In this document: positions 22,868-31,564 of the stretch, piece after piece
Layout: the number at the start of each line of letters is the position of its first letter
How positions within the stretch are numbered: position 1 is the first letter of the stretch
Assembly: GCF_034067285.1 (NCBI RefSeq)
Contig: NZ_CP139286.1
Span: 3,472,001 to 3,536,000 of the forward strand
DNA length: 64,000 bases
Reading direction: 5' to 3'
From: Acinetobacter pittii
GTDB lineage: Bacteria; Pseudomonadota; Gammaproteobacteria; Pseudomonadales; Moraxellaceae
Translations under genes and position numbers: made by a program
Notes under the pieces: model-generated
The model's database searches: none
What the model saw: the letters and a program-made list of their open reading frames with translations, nothing else
Told to the model about the DNA's origin: nothing

Positions 22868-23078
22868 AAATCATTTTGTACCTTATTTAAAGACAAGGTA
22901 CCAATTCTGGCTCATCAATTACTGACTTAAATTTCGCTCAAATAAACTTCGAGTAATTTAAACCAATCAATCAATGAAAATTATTTCGATTAATCAACCA
23001 GTAAAAATCCACACAAGTTGTTCTTCAATTCTCTTAATGATCTTCTTCCTGGTTCGTCACCAGCAAGCTAGGTCGGCT
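22868..23078 (-). other. Transcribed leader of the rrn operon
   Basis: AT-rich leader between promoter P2 and 16S. It contains a short GGTACC-centred inverted repeat (around 22877-22903: GTACCTT and AAGGTAC arms) likely to be part of the 16S processing stem. I could not identify a clear boxA. Confidence 0.5.
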
Positions 23079-23106
23079 ATATTACTCTTAATCTCTTAAA
23101 AGTCAA
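23079..23106 (-). promoter_or_regulatory. rrn promoter P2
   Basis: Minus-strand TTGACT (23106-23101), 16-bp spacer, TAATAT (23084-23079), about 210 bp upstream of 16S. Confidence 0.75.
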
Positions 23107-23241
23107 CAGGTAATTTCGATATTTTTAAAACTTATCTTCAAAACCAACTTCTCATCAAATTCATCACTTAAAGCAATCAACTTAATCACAAGTAACTGTT
23201 TTTCAACAAGTTTCTATCTGCATCACCGCCGATGGATGTGC

Positions 23242-23269
23242 ATTATAGACCATTAAAAACCCTTTGCAA
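23242..23269 (-). promoter_or_regulatory. rrn promoter P1
   Basis: Minus-strand TTGCAA (23269-23264), 16-bp spacer, perfect TATAAT (23247-23242), followed by a GC-containing discriminator (GCACATCC). The sequence upstream is strongly A/T-rich, compatible with an UP element. Confidence 0.75.
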
Positions 23270-23270
23270 G

Positions 23271-23620
23271 CGAAAATTAAAAATTAATGACGCGAGCGTT
23301 TACTTTTAAATCAACAACCCACCTAAGCATCTGTTTTATATTAAAAATTATTTTAATTTTTTATTTTTGACTTAAATATACAAGTATTATGCTCATTAAT
23401 TCCAGCTTAAGCTGTTGTTCTAAATTAAGAAAATTTTCTGACTCTCATAATGTATCAGGGTAAAAAGCGCCTTATTAATAATTACAAGGGATTCATGCTG
23501 CACCTTTTCGAAGTCCGATGCCCCATCCGCCCTATATAAAATTTGATTTAAGGTTTTATTAGAATCAAAGTAAAGCAAAAATCTTAGTGAGAATGCCTGA
23601 ATAATTTTTAAAACCTAAAA
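23271..23620. other. Region upstream of rrn P1, with an unexplained GC-rich block at about 23487-23535
   Basis: Mostly very AT-rich. A roughly 50-bp block of higher GC (centred on TTCGAAGTCCGATGCCCC) stands out. On the minus strand a frame without ATG runs through it to a stop at 23420-23422; on the plus strand it contains a 14-codon frame MLHLFEVRCPIRPI. Neither is a convincing gene. It may be the remnant of a gene or a sequence repeated at other rrn loci. Confidence 0.35.
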
Positions 23621-23624
23621 ATAA

Positions 23625-23655
23625 AAAAGGAAGCCTGTTAACCAGACTTCCTTTT
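23625..23655 (-). terminator. Terminator of the copper-locus operon
   Basis: AAAAGGAAG/CTTCCTTTT plus CTG/CAG, with one mismatch and a 5-nt loop, followed by a T-run on the minus strand. Confidence 0.88.
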
Positions 23656-23670
23656 CAAATTTTAAAGAGC

Positions 23671-23883
23671 TTATTGAGCTGATGAACTGTGCATGTGCAT
23701 TTCAGCTTGATTCATTTGCTCATGTGACTCCATCATCTGCTTATTTTTTTGACTTGGCATGTAGTCAGGTTCATTGTTAATTGCTAAGTAAAAAACAATC
23801 ATAAACAATAAGCTTAAGATAGAAGCTACAATCAGTAACTTCCATCCCCACCAAGACTGTTCAGGCGATAATTTATTAGTCAT
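23671..23883 (-). CDS. Small Met/His-rich single-span membrane protein, copper locus
   Basis: 70 residues. Residues 14-35 are one transmembrane helix (LLIVASILSLLFMIVFYLAI). The C-terminal 30 residues are rich in Met and His (MMESHEQMNQAEMHMHSSS), a composition seen in periplasmic copper-handling segments. It starts 53 bp after the copper-receptor gene and ends in the operon terminator. I do not recognise a named family. A membrane-tethered copper relay or chaperone on the periplasmic side is inferred from composition and neighbours. Confidence 0.72.
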   Translation of the reverse strand: MTNKLSPEQSWWGWKLLIVASILSLLFMIVFYLAINNEPDYMPSQKNKQMMESHEQMNQAEMHMHSSSAQ

Positions 23884-23936
23884 TTCATTTCTCTCATTAA
23901 GTTAATAGTTTCAGTTCATCTATTTGGCTAAGCTTA

Positions 23937-26024
23937 TTAAAACTTCATGCTCATACGAACCCAGTAATTTCTTCCGGTATTATTGAACTGCTCTTCACTC
24001 GCAAATCCAAAGCCCGCACTCCCCGCTTTGTTTAAGTGTTCGGTGTAGGTTTTATCTAATACGTTGTCGATACCAACAGAGACATCGATATCTTTACGAA
24101 GGTTGTAGCTTCCATTTAAAGAAAGAGTTGAAAAGCCTTTACTTGGTTTCAGATCATAACCCACGATATTACCTTGATGTAGGCTCACACGGTTTTGCTC
24201 AGCAACAGCTCGCCACAACAGACCCAAGTTATATTTGTCAGCTACATAGCGAATATTTAAGCGGCCTTCTAATGGTGAAATTTGTGGTAGTGGTTTGTCA
24301 TCAGTGGTGTTTTTACCCCATGCATACATCGCACTCAAATCTGCCTGAATATTGTCGGTAAATTGATATCCAATACCAGCTTCCGCTCCTGCGATGGTTG
24401 CATCGACGTTTTTGGCCCCTGCAGTAATATCATGACTCATATCATGTCCACCCATTCCCATACTTGGATGATGGTGGTAACTCATCAAAATGTAGTCATC
24501 TACTAAGCCTGCATAAGCAGAAGCCCATGTATTTAAAGCACCATGTTGCTGCTGGAAGCCCATATCTAACTGTAATGTTTTCTCAGGATTTACACCGTTA
24601 AAGGTATTGGTTGAGCCAGCATTCCCATGTTTAGGCGAGAAAAGCTCCCAATAATCGGGCATATGCTCTACATAACCTAAACCGATATAGCTTTTTAGGT
24701 CATGCTCAGGATGTTGGTTTTCCCAGCGTACAAATGCGCTTGGTAAAGTCTTTTCAAGTTTAGTATTGAAGCCTTTTGCTTGAGAATCGGCACGTTCATC
24801 TTCAACTGTGACTCGATCTAAACGCACACCTGTAACTAGTTTGTTGAGATCGTTCCATTGATAACCCAGTTCACCAAAAGCACCGTATGATTGAAAGATC
24901 ATATCCGTTACGCGGGGCTGGTTGAGGTAATTACTCCCTATACTACTGCGTGAGCTGTGTTTATTATTTTGAGTATCTACACCCGATATAAAGCTCCATT
25001 GATTCCACTCATTAGTCATCGCTAAACGTGCGTTTAATGTACGGCGTGCAACATTTGATGCCATTGGATCGGACATACCATCTTTGGGATTAAACTCACG
25101 TAAGCTGAAATTATCCATGACGTGGTCGTTATAGCTGTAGTTCACTTGCCCTTCAATTTTCTTAATGACATTAGTGATATTTTTCTTTTCGAACCGTAGA
25201 CCTAAGCTTTCGCGCGCAAACTGAGAACCGTCCATTGAACGTCCTGCATAAAGTGACTCACCATCAGATTTTCCACCAGTGAGTTCGACCCATGTGTTTT
25301 CATCTGGAGTAAAGCCAAGCGCTATATCTGCATTCCACTTTTTCCATGCTGAGGGCACGGTATTGCCGTCACCATCTTGATAACTATTGGATTCTGAACG
25401 GTTGGCATTTAAACGGATATATTTTTTCTCATCCCCCAATGCCGCTTCAACATTATGGTCAATACGTCCATATGAACCTAGTAAGACACTCGCTTGCCCA
25501 CGATAAGGTTTTTCAGAGGTGAGTTTCTCAGGTTGACGTTCAAAAAGTACCGTAGCTGCCGAACCTGTATTGGCATATTGGACTGTTTGTGGGCCTTTAA
25601 TCACAGAAATGCGATCATAACTTTCTGGAGAGATATAAGAAGTTGGAGCATCCATACGGTTTGGACATGCACCCAAGTTTTCAGTTCCATCAGTCAAAAT
25701 TTTGATGCGTGAACCAAACATACCTCGGAATGTCACATCACCATTTGTTCCACCGCTTTGTATCGAGTTAAATCCCATAATACTTTGCAGATAGTCTGCT
25801 CCATCGGTAGCAGGTACGGGCTGAATCGGTTGCTTTGGATCTGCATGTACGATCGGACCATTTGCATCGTTGCCTTGTTGTGCGGTAACAACGATGGGTG
25901 CCAATGAATGAAGAGCATTGGTATCAACATCATTTTTTTCTGAATCAGCAAAAACTAGACCCGAATGAGAGGCAGCAAGCATCGCAACCCATAACGGTTG
26001 TAATAAGAATTTAGAATGTGGCAT
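23937..26024 (-). CDS. oprC: TonB-dependent copper receptor, OprC type
   Basis: 695 residues. The signal peptide is about 1-26 (ending SGLVFA); the TonB-box-like PIVVTAQQ is at 43-50, followed by a plug domain (DYLQSIMGFNSIQSGGTNG, SVIKGPQTVQY) and a 22-strand barrel ending in Phe (YWVRMSMKF). The plug contains CPNRM (C120, M124), the CxxxM copper site described for Pseudomonas OprC. Extra Met/His-rich loops (SYHHHPSMGMGGHDMSHD, about 512-529) fit copper binding. It would carry copper across the outer membrane using TonB. The neighbouring DUF2946 and Met/His-rich genes support a copper role. Confidence 0.92.
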   Translation of the reverse strand: MPHSKFLLQPLWVAMLAASHSGLVFADSEKNDVDTNALHSLAPIVVTAQQGNDANGPIVHADPKQPIQPVPATDGADYLQSIMGFNSIQSGGTNGDVTFRGMFGSRIKILTDGTENLGACPNRMDAPTSYISPESYDRISVIKGPQTVQYANTGSAATVLFERQPEKLTSEKPYRGQASVLLGSYGRIDHNVEAALGDEKKYIRLNANRSESNSYQDGDGNTVPSAWKKWNADIALGFTPDENTWVELTGGKSDGESLYAGRSMDGSQFARESLGLRFEKKNITNVIKKIEGQVNYSYNDHVMDNFSLREFNPKDGMSDPMASNVARRTLNARLAMTNEWNQWSFISGVDTQNNKHSSRSSIGSNYLNQPRVTDMIFQSYGAFGELGYQWNDLNKLVTGVRLDRVTVEDERADSQAKGFNTKLEKTLPSAFVRWENQHPEHDLKSYIGLGYVEHMPDYWELFSPKHGNAGSTNTFNGVNPEKTLQLDMGFQQQHGALNTWASAYAGLVDDYILMSYHHHPSMGMGGHDMSHDITAGAKNVDATIAGAEAGIGYQFTDNIQADLSAMYAWGKNTTDDKPLPQISPLEGRLNIRYVADKYNLGLLWRAVAEQNRVSLHQGNIVGYDLKPSKGFSTLSLNGSYNLRKDIDVSVGIDNVLDKTYTEHLNKAGSAGFGFASEEQFNNTGRNYWVRMSMKF

Positions 26025-26096
26025 TTTTATACGCTCTAAAACATAAATAAAGTGATATTGAAGTCAGTTAAGACCCCAACAAAAAATTGCTTTTAT

Positions 26097-26522
26097 TTAT
26101 GCAAATAGAGGCGGTGCGCGCCCTTGCGGGAGTAGAAAAAGTCGCTGTAGCGCAAAGTAAACATGTCGAAATGCTTGTTGATAGGCGACTAAGCGGACTT
26201 GTATGCGGACTAAAACTTCTTTTACACCAAATTCAGGTGGTAAAACCAAATTGGCATAGACGGTACAATACTGACACTGGTGATTTGCATCATGATGATC
26301 ATGTTGTCCAGAGGTTTGTGCTTGTTCAATATGATGCTCATGATGCGAATGCATGGTATGTGACATGATTTCCGTCTGTGCTTTGGGTTTAAGCAAAGCA
26401 AGGGTAATAGTTTCACAGACCGGAGCAATTTGATATTGCTTCGGTAATAGCGGCTGTAGAAACACCGCAATCTGTAAAAATACTGCTGCACATGCAAGCA
26501 GTAACCCACTACGAAAAACCAA
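26097..26522 (-). CDS. DUF2946 family protein (copper-associated, His-rich)
   Basis: 141 residues from a TTG start at 26522; an in-frame stop lies just upstream and the next ATG is 53 codons in, too late for the signal peptide, so TTG is the best choice. Residues 6-25 form a signal or anchor helix. A His/Met cluster at about 55-81 (MHSHHEHH and QHDHHDANH) precedes CQYC (C83, C86), the DUF2946 signature. DUF2946 genes often neighbour OprC-type receptors. Metal binding in the periplasm is inferred; the family's biochemical role is unknown. It is the first gene of the three-gene copper locus. Confidence 0.83.
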   Translation of the reverse strand: MVFRSGLLLACAAVFLQIAVFLQPLLPKQYQIAPVCETITLALLKPKAQTEIMSHTMHSHHEHHIEQAQTSGQHDHHDANHQCQYCTVYANLVLPPEFGVKEVLVRIQVRLVAYQQAFRHVYFALQRLFLLPQGRAPPLFA

Positions 26523-26565
26523 AAATCACATCCACACTATATTCATGTTTCAAGAATAGAAATTT

Positions 26566-27096
26566 TTAACGTTTTACTGCAACTTTTTCACGCTCACGTT
26601 GACGAACAACTTTTTCAACTTTTTCTCGTGCACGCTGACGTTTAAGTGGCGACAAATAATCCACAAATAATTTGCCATTTAAGTGATCCATTTCATGTTG
26701 GATACAAACAGCGAGAAGTCCATCAGCTTCTATCTCAAATGCTTGACCTTCAAGGTTAATTGCCTCAATTTTCACACGTGACGGGCGCTCAACTTTGTCG
26801 TATATTTGTGGCACCGATAGGCAGCCTTCTTCGTACTGCTGCGTATCTTCTGTCAGTGGAGTAATTTTGGGGTTAATGAAAACCATAGGGTCATCTTTAG
26901 ATTCAGACAAATCCATGACGATAAGCTGAATATGACGATCGACCTGTGAAGCTGCCAAACCAATACCAGGTGCAGCATACATGGTTTCAAACATATCTGC
27001 TGCAAGTTGACGAATTTCATCAGTAACTTCTTCAACAGGCTTAGCAATGGTACGAAGACGGGGATCAGGAAAACTTAAAATAGGTAATAAGGCCAT
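26566..27096 (-). CDS. def: Peptide deformylase
   Basis: 176 residues with all three active-site motifs: [11 protein letters not shown] (44-53), EEGCLSVPQ with metal ligand C92, and QHEMDH with H134, E135, H138. It removes the N-formyl group from nascent polypeptides at the ribosome exit and uses Fe2+ or a substitute metal. The C-terminal basic helix ([12 protein letters not shown]) would contact the ribosome. No fmt gene is adjacent here. It is divergent from the LysM-dprA-tsaC cluster, an arrangement common around def in gammaproteobacteria. Confidence 0.96.
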   Translation of the reverse strand: MALLPILSFPDPRLRTIAKPVEEVTDEIRQLAADMFETMYAAPGIGLAASQVDRHIQLIVMDLSESKDDPMVFINPKITPLTEDTQQYEEGCLSVPQIYDKVERPSRVKIEAINLEGQAFEIEADGLLAVCIQHEMDHLNGKLFVDYLSPLKRQRAREKVEKVVRQREREKVAVKR

Positions 27097-27218
27097 ACTG
27101 ACGTCCTCACTTATGCCATTGATTAAAAAACCAAATGAAGGAAATACTTCATCGAAAAATTGTGTGTTAGCCGCCTATTATAACGCATCTGCACGCATAA
27201 TTTTTAGGAATTATCATA

Positions 27219-28373
27219 ATGAAAAAGGTTTTTGACGGCATGGTTCAATTTCATGCTTTGGGGATAAAAAAGCATTTACTTGCTTTCGCACTTTTTACAG
27301 GGGTTGCATTCGGTACGGTAGCAGAGGTTTATGCTGCTAGTCCAAACCATAATCCACCCTCTCTTAAAAGTAATGCACCACATGTCTACGTAGTAAAACG
27401 GGGAGATACGCTCTGGGATATTTCCGGTCACTTTCTGAGTAAACCTTGGCGCTGGCCTGAAATTTGGGCAAATAATCAGCATGTCAAAAATCCGCATTGG
27501 ATTTATCCTGGTGATCGACTACTGCTATGTAGTTTAGAGGGCCGGCCGTTGGTTGGAAAAGATGAGGGAGACGGTTGTGTCGGCATTATTCGCCGTTACA
27601 CAGGCCAAATGACAAATTTACAACCTCAAGTTCGTGTAGAGTCAATTAACAATAACATCCCTGTTATTCCTCTTGAACATATCAAGCAGTGGTTAGAACA
27701 CAGCACTATTCTGCCAGCTGACGCAATTGAACATACTCCTTATGTAGTAGGCACTGCCGATCAACGAGTACTTGCAGCAAAAGGTCAAACTATTTATGCA
27801 CGCGGACAAGGTTTGATTGATGGTCAACGTTATGCCATCTACCGTGAAGGTGAACCTTATTATTTCACAGATAATAAAGGCAAAAAGCATAGTCTAGGTA
27901 TTGAGTTACAACAAGTTGCCTCGGGGATTGCTATCTCTTCGGAAAAAGACATTACCACGCTTGAGTTAACTGACAGCTACGATTCTGAAGTACGTCGTGG
28001 TGATCGGGTTATGCCAGAAGAAGAGGCTACATTGCCTACTTTATTTTATCCAGTGGACGCTACTCAAGTATCTGATGCCGGCAAAATCATTCGTGTAATG
28101 GGATCAATTGGCACTGCTGCCAAAAATAGTGTTGTGACTTTGGACCGCGGTACAACTCAAGGTGTTCAAGTAGGCCAAGTTTTTGATATTACGCAGCAAG
28201 GTGAAACCATCCGAGACCCTAAAACCAAGGAATCAATAAAGTTACCTGGTCAACAAATTGGTAGCCTAATGGTTTTTAGAACCTTTGATCAGTTGAGTTA
28301 TGCCTACGTATTAGAAAGTGATTTACCAATTAAAGTTGGTTCAAGCATTCAGCCGCCTCGCTTTAATGATTAA
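27219..28373 (+). CDS. LysM domain-containing periplasmic protein upstream of dprA
   Basis: 384 residues. The N-terminal 40 residues form a signal peptide (HLLAFALFTGVAFGTVAEVYAA). One LysM domain lies at about 54-103 (YVVKRGDTLWDISGHFLSKPW ... NPHWIYPGDRL), binding GlcNAc-containing glycan. The rest resembles the LysM-associated domain found in the gene between def and dprA in many gammaproteobacteria, including VTLDRGTTQGVQVGQVFDI. It probably sits on peptidoglycan, with no catalytic motif visible. The start has a good AGGA site 10 bp upstream. It is followed by dprA after 20 bp. Confidence 0.9.
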   Translation: MKKVFDGMVQFHALGIKKHLLAFALFTGVAFGTVAEVYAASPNHNPPSLKSNAPHVYVVKRGDTLWDISGHFLSKPWRWPEIWANNQHVKNPHWIYPGDRLLLCSLEGRPLVGKDEGDGCVGIIRRYTGQMTNLQPQVRVESINNNIPVIPLEHIKQWLEHSTILPADAIEHTPYVVGTADQRVLAAKGQTIYARGQGLIDGQRYAIYREGEPYYFTDNKGKKHSLGIELQQVASGIAISSEKDITTLELTDSYDSEVRRGDRVMPEEEATLPTLFYPVDATQVSDAGKIIRVMGSIGTAAKNSVVTLDRGTTQGVQVGQVFDITQQGETIRDPKTKESIKLPGQQIGSLMVFRTFDQLSYAYVLESDLPIKVGSSIQPPRFND

Positions 28374-28393
28374 CGCTGGATGTACCTTTTAAA

Positions 28394-29527
28394 ATGCTTA
28401 CTCAACTTTCTTCACACCATTACCACACGCTTAAAGTGTGGTATTTGGTGCAGCACTCTTTAGTTAGTTTTAAAAAAATTATTGATTATTTTGGTCACTG
28501 TGAAAAAGCAGTCCAGCCAAATGGATTAGCACAGTGGTCTAATCTTGGTTTACACGCCAATCATTTAAAACGCGTAGATGAATTTCAAACCGCTCAAGGT
28601 CAAGCTCAGTTTGAAAAACTGGTTCAACAGATTCATCAACATACTGACTTTATTTTAACGGCAGATGACTCAGGCTATCCCACTCAATTACTACCTTATA
28701 CTGATCACCCCCCTATCATTTTTGGAAAAGGCCAAGCGCAAGCTTTGTTGCAACCACAAATTGCGATTGTCGGTAGTCGAAAACCAAGCCCACATGGCCG
28801 TCAGGTTGCTTATGATTTTGCCTACTACTTAAGTGAAAAAGGATTTTATGTAAGTAGTGGCTTGGCATATGGGATTGACGAAGCTGCTCATCAAGGAGCT
28901 GCCGCACATCAACGTACCATTGCCGTGACAGGAACAGGTTTAGATAGTACCTACCCTGCTCAAAATAAAAAACTTGCCGAACAGATCTTGGCTCAAAACG
29001 GCGCCATTATTACTGAGTTTTTACCTGGGACCCCACCCTTACAGCAGCATTTTCCCCGTCGAAACCGAATTGTCAGTGGTTTAAGTTTAGGCGTGTTAGT
29101 GGTAGAGGCTACATTAAAAAGTGGTTCTCTCATTACTGCGAACAAAGCAGCCGAACAAGGTAAAACCGTATTTGCTATTCCTGGTCATATTTACAGTGAA
29201 TTTCATCAAGGTTGTCATCAACTCATTCGTGAAGGAGCAATTTTAGTTGATCATCCTGAGCAGATTATTGAAGACCTTGCGTTACCCACCCAATGGCAAA
29301 GTCAGCAACAGAACTCAACTAAGGAAGAAATAGTTTCTTGCGCCCCAGAAATTCCTGAGCATTTAATTGGCCTTTATCAGTCTTTAGACTGGGTTGGACA
29401 AGATATTGACCAGCTTGTTTTGCATCACTCTCAACCTGTGGCAGAACTCACCTCTTCACTGATGGAACTAGAACTACTCGGTTTATGTATGCAACAATCA
29501 GGGTTGTATTTACGTTGTCGTTCTTAG
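28394..29527 (+). CDS. dprA: DNA processing protein DprA (natural transformation)
   Basis: 377 residues: an N-terminal SAM-like region, a Rossmann-fold DprA core (VGSRKPSPHGRQVAYDFAYYL at about 126, SSGLAYGIDEAAHQGA at about 155, ITEFLPGTPPLQQHFPRRNR at about 210, ATLKSGSLITANKAAEQGK) and a C-terminal winged helix (VGQDIDQLVLHHSQPVAELTSSL). DprA protects incoming single-stranded DNA and loads RecA during transformation, which fits the competence of Acinetobacter. It is probably co-transcribed with the LysM gene and tsaC. Confidence 0.95.
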   Translation: MLTQLSSHHYHTLKVWYLVQHSLVSFKKIIDYFGHCEKAVQPNGLAQWSNLGLHANHLKRVDEFQTAQGQAQFEKLVQQIHQHTDFILTADDSGYPTQLLPYTDHPPIIFGKGQAQALLQPQIAIVGSRKPSPHGRQVAYDFAYYLSEKGFYVSSGLAYGIDEAAHQGAAAHQRTIAVTGTGLDSTYPAQNKKLAEQILAQNGAIITEFLPGTPPLQQHFPRRNRIVSGLSLGVLVVEATLKSGSLITANKAAEQGKTVFAIPGHIYSEFHQGCHQLIREGAILVDHPEQIIEDLALPTQWQSQQQNSTKEEIVSCAPEIPEHLIGLYQSLDWVGQDIDQLVLHHSQPVAELTSSLMELELLGLCMQQSGLYLRCRS

Positions 29528-29577
29528 TATTGGAGCGCACAATAAAATTCTGTCTGATTGAAAGGAAGAGTATTACC

Positions 29578-30147
29578 ATGATTACCACCTCAGTTACCGA
29601 AGCAGCCGAATGTTTACAACAAGGTCAAGTTTTGGCATATCCAACTGAGGCAGTTTGGGGGCTAGGTTGCGACCCTTTTAATGAGCAAGCTTTTCAAAAG
29701 ATTCTTGAGCTCAAGCAAAGGCCTATTGAAAAAGGCGTAATTCTATTAGCAGGCCATATCAGCCAAGTTGAGCACTTGCTCACTTCGCTCCCTCAAACAA
29801 CCCAGCAAGAAATTATTGATTGTTGGACAAATCATCAACCTTCAGAAAGAGCGACAACTTGGCTATTACCTGCTGGTGAACATATTCCTTCATGGATTAA
29901 AGGTAAACATCCGCTTGTTGCTGTTCGAGTCACCACTCATCCTTTATGTGTAGCATTATGCAATGCTTTTCATGGATTTATTGTCTCGACGAGTGCTAAC
30001 CCAAGTGGGCAAGAACCTGCTCACTCACTACAAGATGCCTGCCAATACTTTGGTTCACAATTAAACTATCTCAATGGTGACTTAGGCCAAAGTCAGCAAC
30101 CAAGTAGAATTATTAATGCCCTTACTGGAGAGATTATTCGCGCCTAA
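29578..30147 (+). CDS. tsaC: Threonylcarbamoyl-AMP synthase
   Basis: 189 residues from the ATG at 29578, which has a strong AAGGAAGAG site; the longer frame from 29485 overlaps dprA and lacks family similarity. The YrdC fold is shown by YPTEAVWGLGCDPFN (about 20-34), KQRPIEKGVILLAG (about 47-60) and STSANPSGQEPAH (about 139). It makes L-threonylcarbamoyladenylate from threonine, bicarbonate and ATP for the t6A37 modification of ANN-decoding tRNAs. It belongs to the def-LysM-dprA-tsaC neighbourhood. Confidence 0.95.
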   Translation: MITTSVTEAAECLQQGQVLAYPTEAVWGLGCDPFNEQAFQKILELKQRPIEKGVILLAGHISQVEHLLTSLPQTTQQEIIDCWTNHQPSERATTWLLPAGEHIPSWIKGKHPLVAVRVTTHPLCVALCNAFHGFIVSTSANPSGQEPAHSLQDACQYFGSQLNYLNGDLGQSQQPSRIINALTGEIIRA

Positions 30148-30154
30148 TTCAGAC

Positions 30155-30300
30155 AAAAAAAAAGCTCAGTTATATAGGGATAACTGAGCATAAAAAAGGA
30201 TGGGTATATACCACATCCAGAGGGTTTGAATATCTCTGCAACGAAAGATAATTTGTAAAAAAGCACGTCTTTCGTAGTGGTCGCTATTATGTAGTAAGAG
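30155..30300 (-). ncRNA. Candidate minus-strand small RNA ending in an orphan terminator
   Basis: A strong hairpin (GCTCAGTTAT with ATAACTGAGC, 30164-30189) is followed by nine T residues only on the minus strand, where no gene precedes it: the upstream EamA gene has its own terminator at about 30486-30522. Between them the minus strand folds into CGAAAGA/TCTTTCG and GGATG.../...CATCC hairpins. A 72-codon frame in this interval reads through the terminator and is not credible as a gene. A short regulatory RNA of roughly 100-150 nt is the simplest reading; the promoter is not clear. On the plus strand the hairpin may also help end tsaC transcripts. Confidence 0.4.
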
Positions 30301-30485
30301 ATCAAATGAGAGAAATATATTATTTCTCTAAAAAAAGCATGAAAAGTGTAGGGAATTTGCAAGTTTTCGCTTATAAATTAAAATTATATTAATATTTTTG
30401 CTCGGCTTTTTTAATATTTATATTTCAACCAACTTTTATAAACTATTTATAAATCATATAGAAAAACTTTAACTAAGAAGAAAAT

Positions 30486-30522
30486 GGCATATTTTCATCA
30501 GTTTTTTTCAAAATATGCCATA
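30486..30522. terminator. Terminator hairpin after the EamA transporter gene
   Basis: ATGGCATATTTT pairs with AAAATATGCCAT around a 13-nt A/T loop, about 16 bp past the transporter stop. T-rich stretches flank both sides. Confidence 0.75.
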
Positions 30523-30537
30523 GTTTTTTCCCCGACT

Positions 30538-31458
30538 TTAGTTTTGCTCTTGGATTAATTCACTCTTTTTAGGACTGACCTTCTTTTGAGCCATGATAAT
30601 ACCAATTAAGATAACAATCCCACCTAGCGTATGATAAATGGTCCACTGTTCAGATAACCAGACGCTTGCAATAACTGCTGTAAAAACAGGAACCAAGTTC
30701 ATAAAAATACTTGTTCTATTAGGACCAAGCTGTTGAACAGCTAACATCCAAACTAACGGCGCGATGAGTGAAGCAAATACGCCCGCATAAATAGCGCTTG
30801 GTGCATTTTCTACATTTAAAGCATCAAGTCCAAACCAAAGAATTAAAGGAATATGAAATATTACAGAAAATCCAATCTGAACATATAAGCTTGTCATAAT
30901 TGGTAGAGGTAACTGCCATTTTTTCAGGAAAACCCCATAAAATGCATAGAAGAATACGGCAATAATCATTAACGCATCACCAAGATGCCCGCCCCCACTT
31001 AATAACTTATTAATATTTCCTTGGGACATGACATATAGCAAGCCTGCAAAAGACAAAATACTGCCAAAAACTGCAAAGCGGTTAGGCACATCTTTTAAAA
31101 TGGCAAGCGAAACAAAGATCGTAAAGATAGGAATAAATGCATTCACAATTCCCATATTGGTTGCACTGGTATAATGGGCAGCCGTATAAGCTAAACCTTG
31201 ATAAAGTACCATCCCAAATGCACTTAGCACAGCAAGCTTAGGTAAATATGGTTTTACCAGTTGCCTTTGTCTCCAAACAGGTAACAACATAAATGGAGTT
31301 AAAATAATAAAAGCGATTAACCACCGATAGAAACTAATACTTACTGGCGAGATATAATCCGAAACATAGCGGGTGACTACAATATTTAAAGACCAAATCA
31401 GTACTGCCAAAATGGGAAAAATAAATGCCCATTTGTGATATTTCATGACCTGACTCAT
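30538..31458 (-). CDS. EamA/DMT family transporter
   Basis: 306 residues with ten predicted helices forming two EamA repeats. The first opens with FPILAVLIWSLNIVVTRYVSD and the second near LGDALMIIAVFFYAFYGVFLKK (about 160). The RhaT/YdcZ-type DMT superfamily exports or imports small metabolites and amino acids; no substrate can be deduced. A polar, Lys-rich tail (QKKVSPKKSELIQEQ) is cytoplasmic. The gene stands alone with its promoter toward 31500 and the TetR gene 106 bp upstream on the same strand. Confidence 0.88.
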   Translation of the reverse strand: MSQVMKYHKWAFIFPILAVLIWSLNIVVTRYVSDYISPVSISFYRWLIAFIILTPFMLLPVWRQRQLVKPYLPKLAVLSAFGMVLYQGLAYTAAHYTSATNMGIVNAFIPIFTIFVSLAILKDVPNRFAVFGSILSFAGLLYVMSQGNINKLLSGGGHLGDALMIIAVFFYAFYGVFLKKWQLPLPIMTSLYVQIGFSVIFHIPLILWFGLDALNVENAPSAIYAGVFASLIAPLVWMLAVQQLGPNRTSIFMNLVPVFTAVIASVWLSEQWTIYHTLGGIVILIGIIMAQKKVSPKKSELIQEQN

Positions 31459-31564
31459 AGTAATACACCCTCTACAAAAGAGATTTTATTTTGGAGAATG
31501 TCTTAATAAATTGAAATATCGTATTTCCGACATTGATATTGAACTTAGGACATTGCCCTTTTTT

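Noticed and set aside
30144-30362. 72-codon minus-strand frame after tsaC
   Set aside because: It reads through a strong terminator hairpin and its T-run; a small RNA explains the signal better.
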